64,000 bases of DNA from assembly GCF_019458025.1 (NCBI RefSeq), contig NZ_JAHZUY010000010.1, forward strand, positions 1-64,000, given 5' to 3'. Below, piece after piece: positions 15,433 to 23,973 of this stretch. The notes below the pieces were generated by a model. It was not told the origin of the DNA. It did no database searches and worked only from the letters and a program-made list of their open reading frames with translations. The stretch is from Caldovatus aquaticus (GTDB lineage Bacteria > Pseudomonadota > Alphaproteobacteria > Acetobacterales > Acetobacteraceae). The position numbers and the translations under genes were made by a program. How positions within the stretch are numbered: the first letter of the stretch is position 1; the number at the start of each line of letters is the position of its first letter.

Positions 15433-17433
15433 ATGGGCGAGATCCGCCGCGTCAAGGGCTGCTGTCCGCTCGATTGCCAGGACACCTGCGCCTGGGTGGC
15501 CGAGGTCGAGGACGGCCGGGTCGTCGCGGTGCGGGGCGCCAGGGACCATCCCTTCACCCGCGGCGTGCTCTGCGCCAAGGTCAACGACTACGAGGCGCGC
15601 ACCTACGCGCCCGACCGGCTGCTGCACCCGCTGCGGCGCGCCGGCCCCAAGGGCTCGGGCCGCTTCGAGCGCATCTCCTGGGACGAGGCCGTGGCGACGA
15701 TCGCCGCCCGCTTCGGGGAGATCGCCGCCCGGCACGGTCCCGAGGCGCTGCTGCCGCACCGCTATCTCGGCTCGATGGGCGTCGTGCAGCGGCGCGCCCC
15801 GATGCGCCTGTTCCACGCCCTCGGCGCGAGCCGGCTCGCCGGCGGCATCTGCAGCGTCGCCGCCCAGGCGGTGGCGGGGGAGGGCTTCCCGCTCGGCTTC
15901 GATCCCGAGGACATGGCCGAGAGCCGCCTGGTCCTGCTCTGGGGCCTCAACCTCCTCACCACCTGCCATCACCACTGGCACTTCGTGCAGGAGGCGCGCC
16001 GGCGCCACGGCGCGCGCGTCGTCTGCCTCGATCCGGTCCGCACCCGCACCGCACGCCAGTGCGACGAGCATGTCGCGCTCCGGCCCGGCTCCGACGCGGC
16101 CCTCGCGGCCGGCATGGCGCGGGTCATGCTGGAGGAGGGGCTGGCGGACCTCGACTACGCGCGCGCGGCCTGCGCCGATCTCGACGCCTTCGCCGCGCTG
16201 GTCGCGCCCTGGACGCCGGAACGCACCGCGGAGGCGTGCGGCGTCGCGGCGGAGACCGTGCTGCGCCTCGCGCGCGAATTCGCTGCCGCGCGGCCGGCGG
16301 TGATCCGGGCCGGCGTCGGGCCGCAGCAGAGCGCGCAGGGCGAGGCGGTGGTGCGCCTGTGGCACGCGCTCGCCATCCTGGGCGGCCATTGGCGTCATCG
16401 CGGCGGCGGCGTCCTCGTCATCGCCACGCCGGGCCTCGAGGACATGCGGGCCGACCGCGCCGACCTGATCCCCGCCGGCGCCTCGCCGCGCGCCCTCGAC
16501 ATGGCGCGGCTCGGCGCGATCCTGACCGACCCCGCTCCGGACCCGCCGGTGAAGGGCCTGATGGTGTGGGGCACGAACCCGGCCGTGGTGCAGCCCGATG
16601 CCGGGCGGGTGCGCCGGGGCCTGGCGCGGGAGGACCTGTTCACCGTCGTCCTCGAGCACTTCCTCACCGACACCGCGCGCTACGCCGACATCGTGCTGCC
16701 CTCCACGACGCAGCTCGAGCACTTCGACATCCTCGGCGCCTGGGGGCACCAGTACATCACGGTCAACCTGCCGGCGATCGCGCCGCTCGGCGAGGCGAAG
16801 TCGCATGGCGAGGTGATGCGCCTGCTGGCGCGTCGCATGGGCCTCGGCCATCCGGCCATGCGCGAGAGCGACGAGGAGATCGCCGCCTCGGCGCTGCCGC
16901 CGGGGGTGAGCCTCGAGGCGCTGCGGGAGGCGGGCTGGGTGAAGAGGCACAAGCCGCCGCCGCGCCTGGAGGGCGCGGGGCTGCGGCTCGTGCGGGGCGA
17001 CGCCGTGCCGCTGCCGGCCGCGCCGCCCGCGGCCGGGATGCTGCGGCTGCTGACGCCGAAGGCGCATTTCTTCCTGAACTCGAGCTTCGCCAACCAGCCG
17101 CGCCAGCAGCGGGCGGAGGGCCGTCCGACGCTGCACATGGCGCCCGCCGACGCCGCCGCGCGCGGCCTGGGCGACGGCGAGGCGGTGCGGCTGCGCAACG
17201 CGCAGGGCGCGATCGGGGCGACGTTGCGGGTCAGCGACGCGGTGCCCGCCGGCGTCGTCGTCCTGCCGGGGAAGTGGTGGAGCCCGCCCGAGGAGGAGGG
17301 CGCCGTCGCGAACCTGCTCTGTCCCCCCGCCTGGTCGCCGGGCGGGCAGCCTGCCTACAACGACGTCTTCGTCGAGGTGATCGGCGCCGCCGCCGCACCG
17401 CCGGCCGGCGCGCCGCGCGGAGCGTCGCCCTGA
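15433..17433 (+). CDS. Molybdopterin-dependent oxidoreductase (DMSO reductase superfamily)
   Basis: 666 residues. The N-terminal [4Fe-4S] site is Cys11, Cys15, Cys19 and Cys48 (GCCPLDCQDTCAW then GVLCAK). It is followed by the molybdopterin-binding domains (SRLVLLWGLN, VKGLMVWGTNPAVVQPD, TDTARYADIVLPSTTQLEH) and a C-terminal molydop-binding beta-barrel (about 540-650). There is no Tat-type signal, so the protein is probably cytoplasmic. It belongs to the group of soluble oxidoreductases of unknown substrate related to BisC/thiosulfate reductase-like proteins. No small electron-transfer subunit is adjacent. The start is ATG with a GAGGGG site. The metal ligand and substrate cannot be assigned from the sequence alone. 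Confidence 0.85.
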   Translation: MGEIRRVKGCCPLDCQDTCAWVAEVEDGRVVAVRGARDHPFTRGVLCAKVNDYEARTYAPDRLLHPLRRAGPKGSGRFERISWDEAVATIAARFGEIAARHGPEALLPHRYLGSMGVVQRRAPMRLFHALGASRLAGGICSVAAQAVAGEGFPLGFDPEDMAESRLVLLWGLNLLTTCHHHWHFVQEARRRHGARVVCLDPVRTRTARQCDEHVALRPGSDAALAAGMARVMLEEGLADLDYARAACADLDAFAALVAPWTPERTAEACGVAAETVLRLAREFAAARPAVIRAGVGPQQSAQGEAVVRLWHALAILGGHWRHRGGGVLVIATPGLEDMRADRADLIPAGASPRALDMARLGAILTDPAPDPPVKGLMVWGTNPAVVQPDAGRVRRGLAREDLFTVVLEHFLTDTARYADIVLPSTTQLEHFDILGAWGHQYITVNLPAIAPLGEAKSHGEVMRLLARRMGLGHPAMRESDEEIAASALPPGVSLEALREAGWVKRHKPPPRLEGAGLRLVRGDAVPLPAAPPAAGMLRLLTPKAHFFLNSSFANQPRQQRAEGRPTLHMAPADAAARGLGDGEAVRLRNAQGAIGATLRVSDAVPAGVVVLPGKWWSPPEEEGAVANLLCPPAWSPGGQPAYNDVFVEVIGAAAAPPAGAPRGASP

Positions 17434-17479
17434 CGCGTGTCCGCCTCCCTGGCGGCGGCGCCCTCGCCACGGCGGGGGG

Positions 17480-17732
17480 GCTCGAGGTCCCGCTGGTCGG
17501 CCGCCGGCTCGGGCTGCGCGCGCCGGCGCCGATCGCGGAGCGTCCCCGCCGCATCGGCGCGACGGAGCATCGCATGTCCCTAAGGCAGCACCTGGAGCGG
17601 GGGCGCTGGCATTCGCGGCGCTGGCGGCGAACCTCGCGCAGATGCGGGCGCCGGCCGGCATGCCGACGCCGACGCTCGATGCCGTCCCGGGGCTGATGGC
17701 GCTGCGCGCGGCGGCGCAGGAACGCCGCCCGG
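17480..17732 (+). pseudogene. Decayed C-terminal fragment of a ketopantoate reductase-like (ApbA/PanE) gene
   Basis: Two short frames, read one after the other, rebuild the end of a ketopantoate reductase. The first frame gives LGLRAPAPIAERPRRIG and HRMSLRQHLERGR (about 17506-17609; the family has h-x-SMLQDLExGRp-EID). The second, shifted, frame gives ALAANLAQM and GMPTPTLDAVPGLMALRAA (about 17615-17717; the family has GVPTPxxDALxAL). The shift lies near 17605-17620. No N-terminal Rossmann half is present, so this is a truncated and frameshifted relic filling the gap between the oxidoreductase and the CoA lyase genes. Recognition is from remembered family patterns. Confidence 0.6.
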
Positions 17733-17754
17733 GCGCCGGACGCCGAGGCGACGG

Positions 17755-18660
17755 CTACGCGCCCCGCTCCCGCGCCGCGATCGCGCGGGCGCGGGCGAGC
17801 AGCGCCTCCGCCCGCCGCACGATCGGGATGTCGATCATCCTGCCGTCGAGCTGGAAGGAGCCGCGGCCCTCGGCCGCCGCCGCGCGGTCGGCGGCGACGA
17901 TGCGCTCGGCCTCGGCGATCTCCTCCGGCGTGGGGCTGAAGGCGGCGTTGAGGATCGGCACCTGCGCGGGATGGATGCAGGAGGCGCCGACGAAGCCGAA
18001 ATCGCGCGAGCGGCGCACCATCCGCGCATAGGCCTCGAGGTCGGAGAAGTCGGCGAGGGTGCCGATCGTGCCGAGCGCCATCAGCCCGGCCGCGCAGGCG
18101 GCCTGGACGACGAGCTGCTTCGGCATCAGCAGCACCTCCTCGGTCGGCCTGCCGCCGATCGCGGTCGCGTAGTCCTCGGCGCCGAGCGAGAGCGCGACGA
18201 GGCGCGGCGTGGCGCGCGCGATCTCGTGGGCCCTGGCGACCGCGGCGGGGGTCTCGATCAGGCCGTTGAAGCGGATGCCGCCGACGGGGAGGCCGCGCCG
18301 CTCCTCCAGCCGCGCGACCAGCTCATCGAGCAGGCGGAGGTGGGAGACGCCCTCGACCTTGGTGACGAGGAGGGAGGCGACGCCCGGCAGCACCGCCGCC
18401 TCCAGGTCCCGCACCGCGAGCTCGAGCGGCTGGTTGATGCGCACCAGCACGTCGCTGCGGCCGTTGCGCCGCAGCCGCTCGACGGCCGCGGGCAGCAGCC
18501 TGCGCGCGTTCTCCTTCTCGCCCGGCGCGATGCTGTCCTCGAGGTCGAGGATGATCCCGTCGGCGCCGCGCTCGTGCGCCCTGGCGAGGAACCGCTCCAC
18601 GTTCACCGGCACGAACAGGAGGGAGCGCCAGACCGGCATCTGCTGCGGGGCGGCGCTCAC
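17755..18660 (-). CDS. CoA-ester lyase, HpcH/HpaI aldolase / citrate lyase beta-subunit family
   Basis: 301 residues with a TIM-barrel of the malyl-CoA/citramalyl-CoA/citrate lyase beta group: SLLFVPVNVERFLARA at the N-terminus, GIILDLEDSIAPGEKENAR (about 39-57, with metal- and CoA-contacting acids), LVRINQPLE, and LSLGAEDYATAIGG (about 160-173, with the metal-binding Glu/Asp). Family members cleave beta-hydroxyacyl-CoA into acetyl-CoA and an oxoacid using Mg2+. The start is GTG at 18660, overlapping the CoA-transferase stop (GTGA). It is the last gene of a five-gene operon, so it likely cleaves the CoA ester made by the preceding transferase (inference). Confidence 0.86.
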   Translation of the reverse strand: MSAAPQQMPVWRSLLFVPVNVERFLARAHERGADGIILDLEDSIAPGEKENARRLLPAAVERLRRNGRSDVLVRINQPLELAVRDLEAAVLPGVASLLVTKVEGVSHLRLLDELVARLEERRGLPVGGIRFNGLIETPAAVARAHEIARATPRLVALSLGAEDYATAIGGRPTEEVLLMPKQLVVQAACAAGLMALGTIGTLADFSDLEAYARMVRRSRDFGFVGASCIHPAQVPILNAAFSPTPEEIAEAERIVAADRAAAAEGRGSFQLDGRMIDIPIVRRAEALLARARAIAARERGA

Positions 18661-19898
18661 GGCGTGGCCCTCGCCAGTCCGGAGGCGAGGGCCGCCTCGA
18701 TCTCGGCCTCGCCGAAGCCCGCCTCGCGCAGCACCTCGCGCGTGTGCTGGCCGAGCCTCGGCGCCGGCGCACGGATGGCGCCGGGTGTCGCCGAGAGGCG
18801 GGCGGTGACGGCGTGCTGCGGGAACAGCCCCATCTCCTCGTCCGGATAGTCGGCGAGCAGCGCGCGGGCGCGCACGTGGGGGTCGCGCATGAAGCGCTCG
18901 ATGTCGTAGACCGGACCGATGGTCACCTCGGCCTCCTCGAAGAAGGCGACGTTCTCCTCGAGCGTGCGCTGCGCGACGAACGCGCCGATGAGGCGGTCGA
19001 GCTCCTCGCGGTGGCGCACGCGCGCGGCGTTGGTGGCGAAGCGCGGGTCGTCGCACAGCTCCGGCCGGCCGATCGCGCGCAGCAGGCGCATCGCCATGCC
19101 CTGCGTCGAGGCGGAGAGGCAGACATAGGCGCCGTCGCGCGTGCGATAGACGTTGCGCGGCGCCGTCGTGGAGCTGCCGCTGCCGCTGCGCTGCTTCTTC
19201 GTCCCGGTCAGCCGGAAGTTCGCCGCCGTCGGGCCGAGCGCGTTGAACATCGGATCGAGCAGCGGCATGTCGATCACCTGGCCCCTGCCGCCGTTGACCT
19301 CCACCTCGCGCACCGCGGCGAGGGCGGCAAAGGCGCCGGTGATGCCGGCGATGACGTCGGCGAGCGGCATCGGCGGCAGCACCGGCTCGCGGTCGGGGAA
19401 GCCGTTCATCTCGGCGAAGCCCGAGAAGCCCTCGACCAGCGTGCCGAAGCCCGGGCGCCGCGCGTAGGGGCCGGTCTGCCCCCAGCCGGAGATGCGCACG
19501 ACGACGAGGCGCGGCTCGATGCGCAGCAGCTCCTCCGGCGCGAGGCCCATCTGCTCGAGCGTGCCGGGGCGGAAGCTCTCGACCAGGATGGCGGCGCCGG
19601 GAACCAGGCGGCGGATCAGGGGGATCGCCTCCGGATGCCGGAAGTCCAGGCACAGGCTGCGCTTGCCGCGGCAGTGGACCTTCCAGGCGGTCTCGATGCC
19701 GTTGACCTTCCAGCCGCGCAGCGTGTCGCCCTCGCGCGGCTCGACCTTGATCACGTCGGCGCCGAAATCCACCAGGTGCTGCGTCAGGATGTTGCCCGCG
19801 ACCAGGCGCGAGAGGTCCACGACGCGCAGGCCGGCCAGCGGGCCGCGCGCCCCGGGCTGGTAGTCGGCGCGGGGCAGGTCCTCAGACGAGGCTGACAT
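18657..19898 (-). CDS. CaiB/BaiF family (class III) CoA-transferase
   Basis: 413 residues. Typical class III CoA-transferase features include LAGLRVVDLSRLVAGN (about 20-35), FGADVIKVEPREGDTLRGW, a central GWGQTGPYARRPGFGTLVEG, and GQVIDMPLLDPMFNALG (about 211-227), where the catalytic Asp forms the aspartyl-CoA thioester. The enzyme moves CoA from a donor such as succinyl-CoA to a carboxylate. Its ATG lies inside the end of the ABC ATPase gene (17 bp overlap), so it belongs to the same transcript as the transporter. The pairing with a CoA-ester lyase suggests an activation-then-cleavage pathway for a dicarboxylate or branched hydroxy-acid. Confidence 0.88.
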   Translation of the reverse strand: MSASSEDLPRADYQPGARGPLAGLRVVDLSRLVAGNILTQHLVDFGADVIKVEPREGDTLRGWKVNGIETAWKVHCRGKRSLCLDFRHPEAIPLIRRLVPGAAILVESFRPGTLEQMGLAPEELLRIEPRLVVVRISGWGQTGPYARRPGFGTLVEGFSGFAEMNGFPDREPVLPPMPLADVIAGITGAFAALAAVREVEVNGGRGQVIDMPLLDPMFNALGPTAANFRLTGTKKQRSGSGSSTTAPRNVYRTRDGAYVCLSASTQGMAMRLLRAIGRPELCDDPRFATNAARVRHREELDRLIGAFVAQRTLEENVAFFEEAEVTIGPVYDIERFMRDPHVRARALLADYPDEEMGLFPQHAVTARLSATPGAIRAPAPRLGQHTREVLREAGFGEAEIEAALASGLARATP

Positions 19899-20982
19899 CG
19901 GTGCTCCCCTGGAAAAGGATGGCGCCATCGGCGGGCAGCCACAGCCGCAGCCGATCGCCCGCGGGCGGCGCCGCGGTCTCCAGCCGCAGCGGGCTTCCGC
20001 CGAGATCGAGGCCGAGCTGCCAGCGGCCGCCGACATAGGCGCGGGAGGCCACCCGCGCGGCGACGACCGAGCCGGCGCCGGCGGGCATCTCGCCTGCCTC
20101 GGCGATGCGGATCTGCTCGGGCCGGTAGGCCAGAGTGACGCGCGCGCCAGGCGCGGGCGGCCGGGCGGTCCGGACGGCGACGCGCTGACCGTCGCCGAGC
20201 GCGACCAGCGCGCGTGCATCGGCGGTTTCCACCACGCGGCCGGGCAGGAAATTCGTCGTGCCGATGAAGTCGGCGACGAAGGGGTCCGCCGGGCGCTCGT
20301 AGACCTCCTGCGGCGGGCCGACCTGCGCGACGCGGCCGCGGTTCATCACCACGATGCGGTCGGAGAGCGACAGCGCCTCGATCTGGTCGTGGGTGACGTA
20401 GATCGTCGTCAGGCCGAGGCGGGTGCGCAGCTCGGCGAGCCAGGCGCGCGCGCGGTCGCGCAGCTTCGCGTCGAGGTTGGAGAGCGGCTCGTCGAGCAGC
20501 AGGATCGCCGGCCGGTACACCAGCGTGCGCGCCAGCGCCACCCGCTGCTGCTGGCCGCCGGAGAGCTGGTGCGGATAGCGGTCCGCGTAGGCCTCCATCT
20601 CGACCAGCGCAAGCACCTCCTCGACGCGCCGCCTGCGTTCGGCGGCGGGCACCTTGCGCAGCGTCAGCGGGAAGACGACGTTGTCGAACACCGTCATGTG
20701 CGGCCAGAGCGCGTAGCTCTGGAACACCAGGCCGCAGTTGCGCGCCTCGGGCGGCAGGAAGGTGCCGCTGCGGTCGTCGAAACAGACCGTGCCGCCGATG
20801 CGGATGCGCCCGCCGTCGGGACGGTCCAGCCCCGCGATCGCGGCGAGGGTGGTGGACTTGCCGCACCCGGACGGGCCGAGCAGGGTGACGAACTCGCCCT
20901 CGGCGACGTGGAGCGAGACGGAATCCACGGCGAGGACCTCGCCGAAGCGCTTGGTGAGGTTCTCGATCACCAGCTCAGCCAT
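19882..20982 (-). CDS. ABC transporter ATP-binding protein (Fe3+/spermidine/putrescine type)
   Basis: 366 residues. Walker [10 protein letters not shown] (about 37-45), Q-loop, signature [13 protein letters not shown] (about 136), Walker [13 protein letters not shown] (about 156) and the H-loop THD are intact. The C-terminal third is a TOBE domain (about 280-366), as in PotA/FbpC/AfuC subunits. It energises the fused permease encoded just upstream (8 bp overlap). The downstream overlap with a CoA-transferase gene is unusual for an iron or polyamine system and argues for an organic-acid substrate. Confidence 0.92.
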   Translation of the reverse strand: MAELVIENLTKRFGEVLAVDSVSLHVAEGEFVTLLGPSGCGKSTTLAAIAGLDRPDGGRIRIGGTVCFDDRSGTFLPPEARNCGLVFQSYALWPHMTVFDNVVFPLTLRKVPAAERRRRVEEVLALVEMEAYADRYPHQLSGGQQQRVALARTLVYRPAILLLDEPLSNLDAKLRDRARAWLAELRTRLGLTTIYVTHDQIEALSLSDRIVVMNRGRVAQVGPPQEVYERPADPFVADFIGTTNFLPGRVVETADARALVALGDGQRVAVRTARPPAPGARVTLAYRPEQIRIAEAGEMPAGAGSVVAARVASRAYVGGRWQLGLDLGGSPLRLETAAPPAGDRLRLWLPADGAILFQGSTDVSLV

Positions 20983-22708
20983 GCAGGCGCACTCCGAAGG
21001 CGGCGCGCGCCGCGGCGACGCAGGCCGCGATGACGCCGACCTGGATCGCGGCCAGCGCCGCCACCAGGCCCGCCTCGCCCTGGATCCAGAGGTGCAGCAG
21101 CGCGGTGCCGATCACCTCGCTGCCGGGGGCGAAGAGGAAGATCGCCGTCGTGTACTCCTTGAAGAAAGAGATGAAGAGGATCGTGTAGCAGGCGAGGAGG
21201 GCGGGGCGCATCAGCGGCAGGACGACGCGCCGGCAGGTGGTCCACCAGTCCGCGCCCTGCACCCGCGCGGCGCGGTCGAGGTCGGGGCTCACCTGCAGCA
21301 GCATCGGGGCGACGGCGCCGAAGCCGGTCGGGATGAAGCGCATGGTGAAGGCGATGACGAGGACCCAGATGGTGTTGCGGATCTCGCCGAGGCCCGGCAT
21401 CAGGGCGATGGCGTAGAAGAAGCCGATGCCGGCCACCACGCCCGGCACGGCGCGCGGGAACAGCGCGGCGTAGTGCAGCGGCTCGCGGAAGCGGAAATCC
21501 GAACGGTGGACGATGACGGCGATCATCGCGATCAGCGCGGTGGCGAGCGCACCGCCCACGGCGCTGACGACGAGGGAGTTCCAGACCGCGCGGCTGTAGA
21601 TGGGCTCCGCGAAGAGCTGGGCGAAGTTGGCGAGCGAAAGCACCTCGGAAAGCGGGACCATGGGCGAGAGGAAGCTCGCGAAGGCGCGCAGGACGAGGAC
21701 GCCGATCGGCGCCACCACCGTGGCGAGGATGTAGAGCGCCGCCAGCGCGAACAGCGGCCAGCGCAGCCGCCCGAGCCGGAACGGCCGCGGCCGCGTCGCC
21801 TTGCCCCCCAGCGTGACGAAGCGCCGCGTGTTGCCGAGCAGCCTTCCCTGCAGCCAGACCAGCAGGCACACCACGGCCAGCATCAGCGCCGCCGCCGTGG
21901 CCGCCAGGCCGTGGTCGGGCCTGATGCCGGCCACGCCCTGGGTGTAGAGGAAGGTGGTCAGCACCGTGATCCCCGCCGGCTCGCCGAAGACCAGCGGAAT
22001 CGCCAGGAGCTCCAGCGCCACGGTGAAATTGAGCACCGCGCTGTAGGCGATCGCCGGCAGCAGCAGCGGCAGCGTGATGCGCGAGAGGGTGCGGAAGGTG
22101 CCGGCGCCGGCGACGCGCGCCGCCTCCTCGAGCGAGGGGTCGGTGATGGTGGCCGAGGACATGCAGTAGATGTACGCCACGGGCGCGAGCGACACGCCGG
22201 CGATCGCCGCCATGCCGGGCAGCGTGTAGAGATCCCAGAACGGCTCCTCGAACACCGCGTTCCACAGCATCGTCAGGTAGCCGGACGGGCCGTAGACCGT
22301 GTACCAGCCGAAGGAAAGCACCAGCGCCGAGAGGTAGATGGGCCACAGGAACAGCTCGCCGAGCAGCCGCGCCGCCGGCAGGTCGGTGCGCCCGAACAGC
22401 ACCGCGGCCAGCGTGCCGAGCACCTGCGCGATCAGCGTCGTCAGCGCCGCGAAGGCGAAGGTGTTCCAGAGAACGAGGCCGAAGCCCTCCGTTCGCGCGA
22501 GGCGGACGAAGTTCCCGAGCGTGAGCTGCCGGCCCGCATCGTAGAGCGGCCGGTCCACCACCGACTGGTAGAGCACCGGCAGCAGCGGCGCCGCGACCAG
22601 CACCAGGGTGAGCAGCGCCGTCGCGTACTGAATCGGCGCCTCGCGCCAGGAATGCGCCGCCGCCCGCGCCCCGGGCGCGCCCGCGGCGGGGAGGGCCGCG
22701 CCGCTCAT
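20975..22708 (-). CDS. ABC transporter permease with two fused membrane domains (FbpB/AfuB type)
   Basis: 577 residues with about 12 predicted transmembrane helices in two homologous halves. Each half has the EAA loop that docks on the ATPase: EEAARVAGAGTFRTLSRITL (about 185-204) in the first half and DRAARVQGADWWTTCRRVVL in the second. This double-domain form is common for FbpB/AfuB-like ferric or thiamine-type systems. The start ATG overlaps the stop of the binding-protein gene (ATGA at 22705-22708). The order is binding protein, permease, ATPase, CoA-transferase, lyase. Confidence 0.92.
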   Translation of the reverse strand: MSGAALPAAGAPGARAAAHSWREAPIQYATALLTLVLVAAPLLPVLYQSVVDRPLYDAGRQLTLGNFVRLARTEGFGLVLWNTFAFAALTTLIAQVLGTLAAVLFGRTDLPAARLLGELFLWPIYLSALVLSFGWYTVYGPSGYLTMLWNAVFEEPFWDLYTLPGMAAIAGVSLAPVAYIYCMSSATITDPSLEEAARVAGAGTFRTLSRITLPLLLPAIAYSAVLNFTVALELLAIPLVFGEPAGITVLTTFLYTQGVAGIRPDHGLAATAAALMLAVVCLLVWLQGRLLGNTRRFVTLGGKATRPRPFRLGRLRWPLFALAALYILATVVAPIGVLVLRAFASFLSPMVPLSEVLSLANFAQLFAEPIYSRAVWNSLVVSAVGGALATALIAMIAVIVHRSDFRFREPLHYAALFPRAVPGVVAGIGFFYAIALMPGLGEIRNTIWVLVIAFTMRFIPTGFGAVAPMLLQVSPDLDRAARVQGADWWTTCRRVVLPLMRPALLACYTILFISFFKEYTTAIFLFAPGSEVIGTALLHLWIQGEAGLVAALAAIQVGVIAACVAAARAAFGVRLHG

Positions 22709-23829
22709 CGCAGGCCGAAGGTCTGCTTCCAGCGCGCCATGAAGGCGTCGTAGTCGCGCGCGAAGGCGTGGTCGTAGTTCACCAGCGAGACGTTCGCATC
22801 GCCGCCGATCGCCTCGACGATCGAGCTGTAGGTGTGGCGGATGCCCTCGCCGGGCTTCACGTCCGGCCGCGCCGGCGTCAGCCCGCCGAGGCCGAAGGCG
22901 CGCTGGCCCTCGGCCGAGACGATGTAGTCGAGCATCAGCTTCGCCGCGTTGACATTGCGCGAGCCCTTCGGGATGCCGATGCCGCGCATCATCATCGGCT
23001 GCGCCTCGGGGATGAAGCTCCAGCCGAGCAGGCGCGCGCGCGCCGGATCGTTGAGCCGCGGCCAGAAGGTGATGGCGGAGACGAACCAGGCCGCGGCGTA
23101 CTCGCCCGAGGTCACCTTCTCCGTCATCGGCCCGCCCGAGCGCTCGAAGCGCGGCTGCAGCCTGGCGAGCTCGGCGAACCACTGCCAGCCCTGCTCGCCG
23201 GTCCGGCGGATGAAGGCGTAGTTGCCGTTGTAGCCGAAGGTCGAGAAGTGCGCGCCGTAGCTGGTGATCTTGTTGCGCCAGGCGCGCTCGTTCGCCTTGG
23301 CGAGCTCGACGAACTGCGCGAAGCCGCGCGGGCGGCGCGCCTCCGGCACCAGGGTGTTGTTCCAGATCAGGATCAGCGGGTCGGCGGAGATGGTGTAGAG
23401 GCCGGGCAGCGGCTTGCCCCAGGCGGGCCAGGCGGCGGCCTCGGGCGAGAGGTAGTCGAGCAGCTCGCCGCGCTCGTGGAAGTCCATCCAGCCGTTCGGG
23501 TCGGCGGTGGCGATCAGGTCGGCGGTGCGGCTGTTGGTCGCGCGCTCGGCGAGGTAGCGCTCGAAGGTGTCGCGCGCGTTCGGCAGATCGAGCGTCTCGA
23601 CGCGGATTCCGGGGTAGCGGGCGTTGAAGCCCTGGATCACCGGGCGCCAGTTCTCGGCCGACATGATCGAGTAGATCAGCAGGCTGCCCTCGCGCTGCGC
23701 GGCCTCGGCCATGGCGCGGTACTCCGCGGGGTAGCCCGGCGGCGGGTTCGGCGCGCCTTGCGCCCGCGTGCCCCGGGCGAGGGCGAGCATCGGCAGGGAG
23801 AGGGCGGAGCGGCGGCTGATCGCGGACAT
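22705..23829 (-). CDS. ABC transporter extracellular substrate-binding protein (FbpA/PotD-like fold)
   Basis: 374 residues. The N-terminal export signal (about 1-26, SRRSALSLPMLALARGTRAQ, a twin-Arg-free Tat/Sec-like leader) is followed by the class II binding-protein fold: GSLLIYSIMSAENWRPVIQ, the RYPGIRVETLDL hinge, and ERYLAERATNSRTADLIATA. The conserved tyrosines that bind Fe3+ in FbpA are not evident in the usual C-terminal YY form, so iron specificity is doubtful. AGAGGAGG lies about 10 nt before the ATG. It is the first gene of the operon; the 144 bp upstream hold the promoter region but no clear hexamers. Confidence 0.86.
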   Translation of the reverse strand: MSAISRRSALSLPMLALARGTRAQGAPNPPPGYPAEYRAMAEAAQREGSLLIYSIMSAENWRPVIQGFNARYPGIRVETLDLPNARDTFERYLAERATNSRTADLIATADPNGWMDFHERGELLDYLSPEAAAWPAWGKPLPGLYTISADPLILIWNNTLVPEARRPRGFAQFVELAKANERAWRNKITSYGAHFSTFGYNGNYAFIRRTGEQGWQWFAELARLQPRFERSGGPMTEKVTSGEYAAAWFVSAITFWPRLNDPARARLLGWSFIPEAQPMMMRGIGIPKGSRNVNAAKLMLDYIVSAEGQRAFGLGGLTPARPDVKPGEGIRHTYSSIVEAIGGDANVSLVNYDHAFARDYDAFMARWKQTFGLR

Positions 23830-23973
23830 GCCTTGCGGTCCTCCTCTGTCGCGGGCGCGCGGGCGCCCGGGCCCCGCCACTTCACCACGGCGGCGGCGGA
23901 TGACCAAGACGGGGGTCGCCACCCTCCCGCTGCCGGGAAAGGGGACGCCGGCAGGCGCCGCCGCAGCGGCGCC

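Noticed and set aside
12976-17696. Very long overlapping open frames on both strands (about 1500 codons each) across the helicase and oxidoreductase genes
   Set aside because: They are shadows produced by the extreme GC bias: Arg/Ala/Gly/Pro composition, no domains and full overlap with clear genes.
17642-18031. 130-codon plus-strand open frame starting in the relic region as a new gene
   Set aside because: Its first half is the tail of the ketopantoate reductase relic and its second half is antisense to the CoA lyase gene.
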